DNA from: Comamonadaceae bacterium
GTDB lineage: Bacteria > Pseudomonadota > Gammaproteobacteria > Burkholderiales > Burkholderiaceae_C
Length of the DNA stretch: 5,124 nucleotides
Assembly: GCA_947460165.1 (NCBI GenBank)
Contig: CANHKH010000277.1
Span: 1 to 5,124, forward strand
Direction: 5' to 3'
Shown here: positions 1 to 5,124 of the stretch, in pieces
How the letters are laid out: each line of letters begins with the position of its first letter
Position numbering within the stretch: position 1 is the stretch's first letter
Translations under genes and position numbers: made by a program
The notes under the pieces: model-generated
Seen by the model: only the letters and a program-made list of their open reading frames with translations
What the model was told of the DNA's origin: nothing
Databases searched by the model: none

Positions 1-789
1 GGCAACTCGGGCGGCCCGCTCATCAACATGCGCGGCGAGGTGATTGGCATCAACAGCCAAATTTATTCACGCTCAGGTGGCTTTCAAGGCATCTCTTTTG
101 CCATTCCCATCGACGAAGCCATCCGCGTGTCTGAGCAGCTGCGCAGCAGCGGGCGCGTCACGCGTGGCCGCATTGGGGTGCAGATCGACCAAGTGAGCAA
201 AGAGGTGGCCGAGGCCATTGGCCTGGGCCGGCCCCAAGGCGCCTTGGTGCGTGGCGTGGAAGCCGGTGCCCCGGCCGACAAGGCAGGCATTGAGGCGGGC
301 GACATCATTTTGAAATTCGACGGCAAGGCCATTGAAAAATCCAGCGACCTGCCGCGCCTGGTGGGCAACATCAAGCCAGGCACGCGTTCAACGGTGACGG
401 TGTTTCGCCGAGGTGCCCAGCGCGAGTTGATGGTGACCGTGGCCGAGCTCGAGGCCGAAGCCCCCAAGCGCAAGCCCACGGCCAATGAACCCAAGCCGCC
501 CAGCGCCGGTCCCGCGCAAACCATGGGCCTGGGCGTGGCTGAGTTGACCGAGGCCCAAAAGAAAGAGCTCAAGCTGCGCGGTGGTGTGCGTGTGGAAGCC
601 GCTGAAGGCGCTGCCGCCCGCGCTGGTTTGCGCGAGGGCGACGTGATCGTGGCCGTCGGCAACGTGGAGGTGAACAACATGCGCGACTTTGAGCAAGCCA
701 TCAACCGAGCTGATAAAACCAAGCCTGTGGTGGTGCAACTGCGGCGTGGCGAACTGGCCCAGTACGTGCTGATTCGGCCTGCCCGCTGA
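1..789 (+). CDS. mucD: Periplasmic serine endoprotease, DegP/MucD family (5' end missing)
   Basis: Frame 1 is open from the first base to TGA at 787-789, giving 262 visible residues. It opens with GNSGGPL, the catalytic-serine motif of HtrA/DegP trypsin-like proteases (serine codon at 7-9), so the histidine and aspartate of the triad and the signal peptide lie outside the window. Two PDZ domains follow, at roughly residues 55-148 (starting RGRIGV) and 175-262 (starting MGLGVAEL), joined by a Pro/Lys-rich linker. In this family the protease degrades misfolded envelope proteins in the periplasm, and the PDZ domains bind substrate C-termini and control assembly. In beta- and gammaproteobacteria a mucD-type gene often ends the rpoE/anti-sigma operon, and lepA downstream fits that arrangement. 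The family is certain; mucD rather than degP or degQ is inferred from gene order. The ATG at 28 is internal, not the start. Confidence 0.93.
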   Translation, partial: GNSGGPLINMRGEVIGINSQIYSRSGGFQGISFAIPIDEAIRVSEQLRSSGRVTRGRIGVQIDQVSKEVAEAIGLGRPQGALVRGVEAGAPADKAGIEAGDIILKFDGKAIEKSSDLPRLVGNIKPGTRSTVTVFRRGAQRELMVTVAELEAEAPKRKPTANEPKPPSAGPAQTMGLGVAELTEAQKKELKLRGGVRVEAAEGAAARAGLREGDVIVAVGNVEVNNMRDFEQAINRADKTKPVVVQLRRGELAQYVLIRPAR

Positions 790-809
790 GCCTGGCCACC
801 CGCGCTGGC

Positions 810-824
810 GGCCCTTCCAGGGCC
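810..824 (+). other. Small perfect hairpin 21 bases after the mucD stop
   Basis: GGCCCT at 810-815 pairs with AGGGCC at 819-824 around a TCC loop. It is GC-rich and well placed to protect the mucD mRNA 3' end or help end transcription, but no T-tract follows, so it is not called as an intrinsic terminator. It may be chance in GC-rich DNA. Confidence 0.35.
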
Positions 825-985
825 CTCAATGTCCTTGCAATGCACTGGGCTATGGGGTCTTTCAGGGTCGTCAGACTGGCCAAAATGCGTTTACTTTTTT
901 GCTTTTAGGTAAAAATTCCTTGGCTTTGAGGGTGATTGGATTGTGTGCGCTTACTAACTTATCCTTCTGCCCTCATGACTTTCTG

Positions 986-991
986 TAGAAT
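986..991 (+). promoter_or_regulatory. Possible sigma-70 -10 element in the mucD-lepA gap
   Basis: TAGAAT matches the TATAAT consensus at five of six positions and lies just downstream of AT-rich DNA. No good -35 hexamer sits 16-18 bases upstream (CTTCTG, CCTTCT or TCCTTC). A transcript from here would start near 998 and reach the terminator at 1256-1286 as a leader of about 290 bases, passing through the DnaA-box cluster. This is a weak call resting on the -10 alone. Confidence 0.22.
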
Positions 992-1071
992 CGCCTCGTA
1001 TTCAGCGTCCCTAAGCTCATAAAGAACCCCCAAAAATGGCTGCCAGAGGCCTCTTTGGTGAGATTCCCAAT

Positions 1072-1139
1072 CCATCCACAGATCACCCACAAGTTGTCCC
1101 AAGGTTGTGCAATTGAATTTGTGGATAAGTTGTGCATAA
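1072..1139. promoter_or_regulatory. Cluster of DnaA-box-like sequences
   Basis: The minus strand reads TTATCCACA at 1120-1128 (exact E. coli-type DnaA box) and TTATGCACA at 1131-1139 (fits TTATNCACA). Their starts are 11 bases apart, about one helical turn, and the orientation is the same. On the plus strand CCATCCACA (1072-1080) and TCACCCACA (1083-1091) each match seven of nine positions and are also 11 bases apart; TTGTCCCAA at 1094-1102 matches six of nine and continues the step. The two groups face each other across a short AT-rich spacer. DnaA-ATP is known to load cooperatively on closely spaced boxes, so this may bind DnaA for transcriptional control or titration. The two minus-strand boxes are solid sequence matches; the plus-strand ones and the function are inference. 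Confidence 0.5.
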
Positions 1140-1209
1140 AAATCTTGTTGCTGACCTGCAACGCCCGGAGCTGGACCCTGCTCAGGCTATGCATTTCTGG
1201 CTTTTTCCC

Positions 1210-1286
1210 TACAATGAAGACCCAACTATCGCAGTTGCCATAGATTGTTGGTTCAGGGCGCGTCGCACTACGACGCGCCCTTTTTT
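1210..1286 (+). ncRNA. Possible short structured transcript ending at the terminator
   Basis: TACAAT at 1210-1215 resembles a -10 element (five of six). A start near 1222 would give an RNA of about 65 bases made of two hairpins: CCAACTAT (1222-1229) pairing with ATAG (1240-1243) and TTGG (1248-1251) around a four-base bulge, then the terminator stem. That compact form is typical of small RNAs or leader RNAs. No proper -35 element is visible at the right distance, and I recognise no known RNA family, so this is a hypothesis only. It could equally be the tail of a longer leader or of the mucD mRNA. Confidence 0.2.
1256..1286 (+). terminator. Strong intrinsic terminator upstream of lepA
   Basis: GGGCGCGTCG (1256-1265) pairs perfectly over 10 bases with CGACGCGCCC (1271-1280) around the loop CACTA, and six T residues follow at 1281-1286. 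The T-tract shows it acts on plus-strand transcription. It lies about 470 bases after the mucD stop and 65 bases before the lepA ATG. It either ends the mucD transcript or a small RNA, leaving lepA with its own promoter in 1287-1351, or attenuates a lepA leader. Confidence 0.9.
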
Positions 1287-1322
1287 ATGGTCGGCAGGCA
1301 AACAGCTGGCTGTACCACGCAA

Positions 1323-1340
1323 TACATTCAAGCACTTAGG
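1323..1340 (+). promoter_or_regulatory. Candidate lepA -10 element and ribosome-binding site
   Basis: TACATT at 1323-1328 matches four of six -10 positions and is the best candidate between the terminator and lepA; no clear -35 accompanies it. AGG at 1338-1340 is the only Shine-Dalgarno-like core, 11 bases before the ATG at 1352 and 8 bases before an in-frame TTG at 1349. If the upstream terminator works efficiently, a promoter must lie in this short interval. Confidence 0.25.
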
Positions 1341-1351
1341 CGATCCCCTTG

Positions 1352-3163
1352 ATGAATCACATCAGAAACTTCTCCATCATTGCGCACATTGACCATGGCA
1401 AGTCCACGCTGGCCGACCGCCTGATCCAGCGCTGCGGCGGCCTGGAAGACCGCGAGATGAGCGCGCAGGTGCTCGACTCCATGGACCTCGAAAAAGAGCG
1501 TGGGATAACCATCAAAGCGCAGACCGCTGCACTCCAATACAAAGCCAAAAATGGCCAGGTCTACAACCTCAATTTGATAGACACACCCGGCCATGTGGAC
1601 TTCTCTTATGAGGTGAGTCGTTCCTTGTCGGCCTGTGAAGGCGCACTGCTGGTGGTCGATGCCTCGCAAGGCGTGGAAGCGCAGACGGTGGCCAACTGCT
1701 ACACCGCGCTGGACCTCGGTGTGGAGGTGCTGCCTGTGCTCAACAAAATGGATTTGCCTCAAGCCGATCCTGAGAACGCCAAGCAAGAGATTGAAGACGT
1801 CATCGGCATTGACGCCACCGACGCCATTCCTTGCTCGGCCAAAACAGGCATGGGCATAGACGACATTCTTGAACTGGTGGTGGCCAAGGTGCCCCCGCCG
1901 CGCGGCAACCCCAACGCGCCTTTGCGCGCCATGATCGTCGACAGCTGGTACGACGCCTATGTGGGCGTGGTCATGCTGGTGCGCGTGGTCGATGGCCGCT
2001 TGGCCAGAGGCGACCGCATCAAGATGATGGCCACCGAGACGGTCTATAACGCGGAAAAGCTGGGCGTCTTCACGCCGGCCAACGAGTCGCGTGAGTCGCT
2101 GGAGGCCGGCGAGGTGGGCTACATCATTGCCGGCATCAAAGAACTCACCGCCGCCAAGGTGGGTGACACCGTGACTGCCATCAAGGCCAGCAGCGGCGCC
2201 AACCTGGCTTTTGCCACCGAGGCCTTGCCCGGCTTCAAGGAAATCCAGCCCCAGGTGTTTGCCGGTCTTTATCCTTCGGAGGCCAGTGAGTACGACGGCT
2301 TGCGCGACGCGCTTGAAAAGCTGCAACTCAACGACGCGGCCTTGCGCTACGAGCCCGAGGTCAGCCAGGCGCTGGGCTTTGGCTTTCGCTGCGGTTTCTT
2401 GGGCCTCTTGCACATGGAGATCGTGCAAGAAAGGTTGGAGCGCGAGTTCGACCAAGACCTCATCACCACCGCGCCCAGCGTGGTCTACCAGGTGGTGCGC
2501 ACAGGCGGCGAGGTGTTGATGGTGGAAAACCCCTCCAAGATGCCCGATGTGGGCCGCATCGAGGAAATCCGCGAACCCATCGTCACCGTGCACCTGTACA
2601 TGCCGCAAGACTATGTGGGTGTGGTGATGACGCTGGCCAACCTCAAGCGAGGCCAGCAGCAAAACATGGCCTACCACGGCAAGCAGGTCATGCTGACCTA
2701 CGACATGCCGCTGGGCGAGATCGTGCTGGACTTTTTTGACAAGCTCAAATCCGTCAGTCGCGGCTACGCGTCCATGGACTATGAGTTCAAAGAGTACCGC
2801 GCCTCTGACGTGGTCAAGGTCGACATTTTGCTCAACGGCGAAAAGGTCGACGCCTTGTCCATCATCGTGCACCGCAGCCAGTCGCAGTACCGCGGCCGCG
2901 GGGTGGTGGCCAAGATGCGCGAGATCATCAGCCGCCAGCAGTTTGACGTGGCCATCCAGGCGGCCATTGGGGGCAACATCATTGCGCGTGAGACAATCAA
3001 AGCCTTGCGTAAAAACGTGATTGCCAAGTGCTACGGTGGTGACATTTCACGCAAACGCAAACTGCTTGAAAAACAAAAAGCCGGCAAAAAGCGCATGAAA
3101 CAAATCGGCTCTGTCGAAGTCCCGCAAGAAGCATTCTTGGCCATTTTGCAGGTGGAAGAATGA
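1352..3163 (+). CDS. lepA: Elongation factor 4 (LepA), ribosome-associated translational GTPase
   Basis: The product has 603 residues, close to the usual size of about 600. Motifs in order are G1 AHIDHGKST (11-19), G3 DTPGH (77-81), G4 NKMD (131-134) and G5 SAK (162-164). EF-G-like domains follow, then the LepA-specific C-terminal domain, roughly from AIGGNIIARETIKALRKN (538 on) to the end. LepA binds the ribosome, hydrolyses GTP and has been linked to translation fidelity under ionic stress and to translation initiation and 30S biogenesis. ATG at 1352 is preferred because family members start MNHIRNFSII or MKHIRNFSII; an in-frame TTG at 1349 would add one residue. It is the first gene of the operon, and its stop overlaps the lepB start in ATGA at 3160-3163. 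All key residues are intact. Confidence 0.98.
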   Translation: MNHIRNFSIIAHIDHGKSTLADRLIQRCGGLEDREMSAQVLDSMDLEKERGITIKAQTAALQYKAKNGQVYNLNLIDTPGHVDFSYEVSRSLSACEGALLVVDASQGVEAQTVANCYTALDLGVEVLPVLNKMDLPQADPENAKQEIEDVIGIDATDAIPCSAKTGMGIDDILELVVAKVPPPRGNPNAPLRAMIVDSWYDAYVGVVMLVRVVDGRLARGDRIKMMATETVYNAEKLGVFTPANESRESLEAGEVGYIIAGIKELTAAKVGDTVTAIKASSGANLAFATEALPGFKEIQPQVFAGLYPSEASEYDGLRDALEKLQLNDAALRYEPEVSQALGFGFRCGFLGLLHMEIVQERLEREFDQDLITTAPSVVYQVVRTGGEVLMVENPSKMPDVGRIEEIREPIVTVHLYMPQDYVGVVMTLANLKRGQQQNMAYHGKQVMLTYDMPLGEIVLDFFDKLKSVSRGYASMDYEFKEYRASDVVKVDILLNGEKVDALSIIVHRSQSQYRGRGVVAKMREIISRQQFDVAIQAAIGGNIIARETIKALRKNVIAKCYGGDISRKRKLLEKQKAGKKRMKQIGSVEVPQEAFLAILQVEE

Positions 3164-4146
3164 GCAATACTCTGATGGGCACACTCACCGCCTTTGTGCT
3201 GGCCGCGTTTGTGGGCTATGGCACTTCTTGGTACATGGGTCTGCTCGACGGCAACTTTGCCTTGTTGCTGTTGCTGGCCACCACCGTCACTGGCGTGTAC
3301 TGGCTGGCCGAGCGCATGTACTTTTTGCCCTCCCGCCAGCGTGCGGCTCAGGCCCTGGAAGCAGGGCATTTGCAGCGTCAAGCCGAATTCGCCAAAAACG
3401 GTATACGCGCCGATGAGCTCGACCTGGTTCAGGCCAAGGAGCAGTTGCTCAGGCAACCCTGGTGGTTGGACTGGACCGCAGGCCTGTTTCCGGTCATTGT
3501 GGTGGTGTTCATTCTGCGCTCCTTCTTGTTTGAGCCCTTCAAAATTCCTTCGGGCTCCATGATCCCCACGCTGTGGATCAACGACCTGATCTTGGTCAAC
3601 AAGTTCCATTACGGCGTGCGTCTGCCGGTGATCAACGCCAAGGTCATCAGCAACAACTCACCAGCCCGTGGCGACGTGATGGTGTTTCGCTACCCCCCTA
3701 AGCCCAGCTTGGACTACATCAAGCGTGTGGTGGGCGTGCCCGGTGACGAGGTGGCTTACCTCAACAAGCAGCTCACGGTCAACGGCCAGCCCTTGGTGCA
3801 AAAAGTATTGCCAGACTTTTTTGATGAAGATGCCCTGCGCTACTCCAAACAATTGGAAGAGTCCACGGCCGACGGTGGCCGCAAGTACCGCATTTTGGTG
3901 GAGCCTGACCGGCCGGCCTTTGTGCCGGGGGTTGAAGACTTCAAGTTCCGCGAAAACTGCCGCTACAGCACCGAGGGTGTGGTCTGCAAGGTCCCGGCAG
4001 GCCATTACTTCATGATGGGTGACAACCGAGACAACTCGCTGGATTCGCGCTTTTGGGGCTTTGTGCCTGAAGAAAACATCGTGGGCAAGGCCTTTTTTGT
4101 CTGGATGAACTTTGGCAAGCTCAAGCGCATAGGCTCGTTTGACTGA
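3160..4146 (+). CDS. lepB: Signal peptidase I
   Basis: This 328-residue inner-membrane protease cleaves signal peptides from exported proteins on the periplasmic side. The catalytic serine is S133 in PSGSMIPTL (130-138) and the general-base lysine is K188 in DYIKRVVGVPGD (185-196); the conserved GDNRDNSLDSRFWG box is at 287-300. Three hydrophobic segments are visible at about 5-22, 33-50 and 108-124, with a charged, probably cytoplasmic, stretch between the second and third. E. coli LepB has two membrane segments, so the first here is extra. C267 and C276 may form a periplasmic disulfide (inference). The ATG at 3160 overlaps the lepA stop, with AGGTGG at 3150-3155 as ribosome-binding site, indicating translational coupling. 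The end overlaps the rnc start by 8 bases. Confidence 0.98.
   Translation: MSNTLMGTLTAFVLAAFVGYGTSWYMGLLDGNFALLLLLATTVTGVYWLAERMYFLPSRQRAAQALEAGHLQRQAEFAKNGIRADELDLVQAKEQLLRQPWWLDWTAGLFPVIVVVFILRSFLFEPFKIPSGSMIPTLWINDLILVNKFHYGVRLPVINAKVISNNSPARGDVMVFRYPPKPSLDYIKRVVGVPGDEVAYLNKQLTVNGQPLVQKVLPDFFDEDALRYSKQLEESTADGGRKYRILVEPDRPAFVPGVEDFKFRENCRYSTEGVVCKVPAGHYFMMGDNRDNSLDSRFWGFVPEENIVGKAFFVWMNFGKLKRIGSFD
4130..4141 (+). promoter_or_regulatory. Ribosome-binding site and TTG start of rnc
   Basis: TAGG (4130-4133) sits five bases before TTG (4139-4141), inside the last codons of lepB. The alternative GTG at 4163 has no comparable site at good distance. A non-ATG start inside the upstream gene fits low, coupled expression of RNase III (inference). 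Confidence 0.5.
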
Positions 4147-4861
4147 AGCCCTTGGCCATTCTGTGAGACCCACCGATTCCCCGGACCCACTGGCTGCACT
4201 GCAGCACCGGATTGGCCACGGTTTTCGTGATGTGCGTCTGTTGCAACTGGCGCTGACCCACCGCAGCTTTTCAGCCGACCACAACGAGCGGCTGGAGTTT
4301 TTGGGCGATTCGGTGCTCAACTTGGCTGTGGCTGGCTTGCTCTACGAGCGCCTGTCAGACCAACCTGAAGGAGACCTCTCCCGTGTGCGTGCCAACTTGG
4401 TCAAGCAAGACACCTTGTACCAATTGGCCACCACGCTGGGCTTGCCAGCTTTGCTCAGATTGGGCGAGGGTGAAGCCCGCTCGGGCGGCTACAAGCGTCC
4501 GTCCATCTTGGCCGATGCCCTGGAGGCGGTGCTCGGCGCGGTGTACCTGGACGCGGGTTTTGAAGTGGCCTCGGCCCTGGTGCGCCGTCTCTTCAAAGAC
4601 GTGGACATCACCCCCCGCATGTCGGCCATAGGCAAAGACCCCAAAACCGAGTTGCAGGAGTGGTTGCAGGGCCGCAAAATGAACCTGCCCGTGTACCGCG
4701 TGGTGGGCACTTTTGGCGCTGCGCACCAGCAAACCTTTGACGTGGAATGCGAAGTGGTCGAGTTGGCCCGCATGGAGCGCGGCATAGGCGCCTCCCGACG
4801 GGCCGGCGAGCAGGCTGCGGCCAGCGCCATGCTGGCCCATATCAAGACACTGTCACTGTGA
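4139..4861 (+). CDS. rnc: Ribonuclease III
   Basis: The product has 240 residues (E. coli: 226). It cuts double-stranded RNA and processes the rRNA precursor in the cytoplasm. The RNase III signature NERLEFLGDS is at 49-58. By alignment with E. coli E38, E41, D45, D114 and E117, the metal-binding and catalytic residues are E50, E53, D57, D126 and E129, all present. A double-stranded-RNA-binding domain runs from about 167 (KDPKTELQEWLQGRK) to the end (SRRAGEQAAASAM). There is no ATG before the conserved domain. TTG at 4139 is chosen because TAGG at 4130-4133 lies five bases upstream and the position overlaps the lepB stop; GTG at 4163 is the other possibility and would remove eight residues. 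The first 17 or so residues are not conserved. Confidence 0.96.
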   Translation: MTEALGHSVRPTDSPDPLAALQHRIGHGFRDVRLLQLALTHRSFSADHNERLEFLGDSVLNLAVAGLLYERLSDQPEGDLSRVRANLVKQDTLYQLATTLGLPALLRLGEGEARSGGYKRPSILADALEAVLGAVYLDAGFEVASALVRRLFKDVDITPRMSAIGKDPKTELQEWLQGRKMNLPVYRVVGTFGAAHQQTFDVECEVVELARMERGIGASRRAGEQAAASAMLAHIKTLSL

Positions 4862-4889
4862 GCGGCGGGCCTGGCCTGTTGAACCCTTC

Positions 4890-5124
4890 ATGAACCCCGA
4901 TTCCTCCCCCGAGCAAGCCCCGCAGGACCTGGACGCCATGCTGGCCCAGGCCCTGGCCAGCCGAGGCGGTGCGGCGCCCACCACACCCGTGGCCGGTCAG
5001 CGCTGCGGCACCGTGGCCATTGTGGGCAAGCCCAACGTGGGCAAGTCCACGCTGCTCAACGCCTTGGTGGGTCAAAAAGTCAGCATCACCTCCAGCAAGG
5101 CGCAGACCACGCGACACCGCATCA
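4890..5124 (+). CDS. era: GTPase Era, ribosome assembly factor (3' end missing)
   Basis: The first 78 codons are present and the frame is still open at the window end. The G1 P-loop GKPNVGKS is at 46-53, followed by LLNALVGQKVSIT and the switch/G2 segment SKAQTTRHRI (69-78), matching Era closely. Era binds the 3' end of 16S rRNA and helps mature the 30S subunit. G3, G4 and the C-terminal KH domain lie outside the window. Before the GTPase core there is an Ala/Pro/Gln-rich leader of about 38 residues, longer than in E. coli Era (about 8). The ATG at 4890 has no clear Shine-Dalgarno sequence; ATG at 4938 (residue 17), with AGGA ten bases upstream, is an alternative. It starts 28 bases after the rnc stop in the common rnc-era order. 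Confidence 0.94.
   Translation, partial: MNPDSSPEQAPQDLDAMLAQALASRGGAAPTTPVAGQRCGTVAIVGKPNVGKSTLLNALVGQKVSITSSKAQTTRHRI

Larger units (their letters stand above)
790..1351. other. Long AT-rich intergenic region between mucD and lepA
   Basis: About 560 bases separate the mucD stop from the lepA start, in contrast to the overlapping genes downstream. Base composition drops: by hand count 881-960 is about 36% GC and 1091-1150 about 35%. Short open frames occur on both strands but none has a recognisable product or a good ribosome-binding site. What can be pointed to is a short GGCCCT/AGGGCC hairpin at 810-824, an AT-rich stretch with a T6 run at 895-900, a 10-base palindrome AGAGGCCTCT at 1045-1054, a cluster of DnaA-box-like sequences, and a strong terminator. 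No tRNA or rRNA is visible. The region most likely holds the lepA operon promoter, and possibly a small RNA. Confidence 0.75.

Noticed and set aside
810..824. Intrinsic terminator of mucD
   Set aside because: Only a 6-base-pair stem and no T-tract after it; kept only as a hairpin.
890..913. Hairpin TTTAC/GTAAA around the T-rich stretch
   Set aside because: Five A/T-rich pairs over a 14-base loop are too weak to call a structure.
1072..1139. Chromosomal replication origin
   Set aside because: Neighbours are not dnaA, dnaN, rpmH or gyrB, only two boxes are consensus matches, and no repeated AT-rich 13-mers lie beside them. Origin function would need GC-skew and replication data.
1165..1186. 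Hairpin GAGC/GCTC with flanking CC/GG
   Set aside because: Short, contains a mismatch, and is expected by chance.
973..1194. 73-codon minus-strand open frame in the gap
   Set aside because: No domain, signal peptide or ribosome-binding site recognised, and it overlaps the DnaA-box cluster. Possible but unsupported.
1055..1243. 62-codon plus-strand open frame in the gap
   Set aside because: TTG start without a ribosome-binding site and no recognisable product; length is unremarkable for AT-rich noncoding DNA.
1214..1243. Nine-codon open frame (MKTQLSQLP) as an attenuator leader peptide
   Set aside because: No ribosome-binding site and no run of regulatory codons of one amino acid.
1132..1392. 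86-codon plus-strand open frame running into lepA
   Set aside because: It crosses the intrinsic terminator and overlaps the lepA start out of frame; no conserved features.
1328..2872. 514-codon open frame on the minus strand opposite lepA
   Set aside because: It is a shadow of GC-rich lepA coding sequence: His/Gln/Val-rich low-information protein, no recognisable domain, and the plus frame encodes a fully conserved LepA.

Overview
The window is a piece of a betaproteobacterial chromosome, most likely order Burkholderiales and probably family Comamonadaceae. The assignment rests on three things read by eye: the gene order mucD / lepA-lepB-rnc-era, the protein sequences (a LepB with an extra N-terminal hydrophobic segment, and a LepA beginning MNHIRNFSII), and fairly GC-rich coding DNA. 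No database search was run, so the genus is left open. All genes are on the + strand.

Layout. (1) Bases 1-789 hold the 3' part of a periplasmic DegP/MucD-type serine protease, cut at its catalytic serine motif and carrying two PDZ domains. (2) Bases 790-1351 are a long gap (about 560 bases), locally only about 35% GC, with no convincing protein gene. It contains a cluster of DnaA-box-like 9-mers at 1072-1139, two of them exact matches to TTATNCACA, and a textbook intrinsic terminator at 1256-1286. (3) From 1352 onward there is a tightly packed operon: lepA (translation factor EF4), lepB (signal peptidase I, 4-base overlap with lepA), rnc (RNase III, TTG start, 8-base overlap with lepB) and the start of era (28 bases after rnc, cut by the window end).

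How the genes fit together. The first gene belongs to envelope protein quality control. In many beta- and gammaproteobacteria it closes the sigma-E/anti-sigma cluster. The second operon joins translation (LepA), export of secreted proteins (LepB), rRNA processing (RNase III) and small-subunit ribosome maturation (Era). The overlapping start and stop codons suggest translational coupling along lepA-lepB-rnc.

The coding genes are ordinary housekeeping genes with intact active-site motifs. The unexplained part is the mucD-lepA gap: the DnaA-box cluster, the strong terminator only 65 bases before lepA, and a possible short structured transcript ending at it. I see no mobile element, CRISPR array, tRNA or rRNA.
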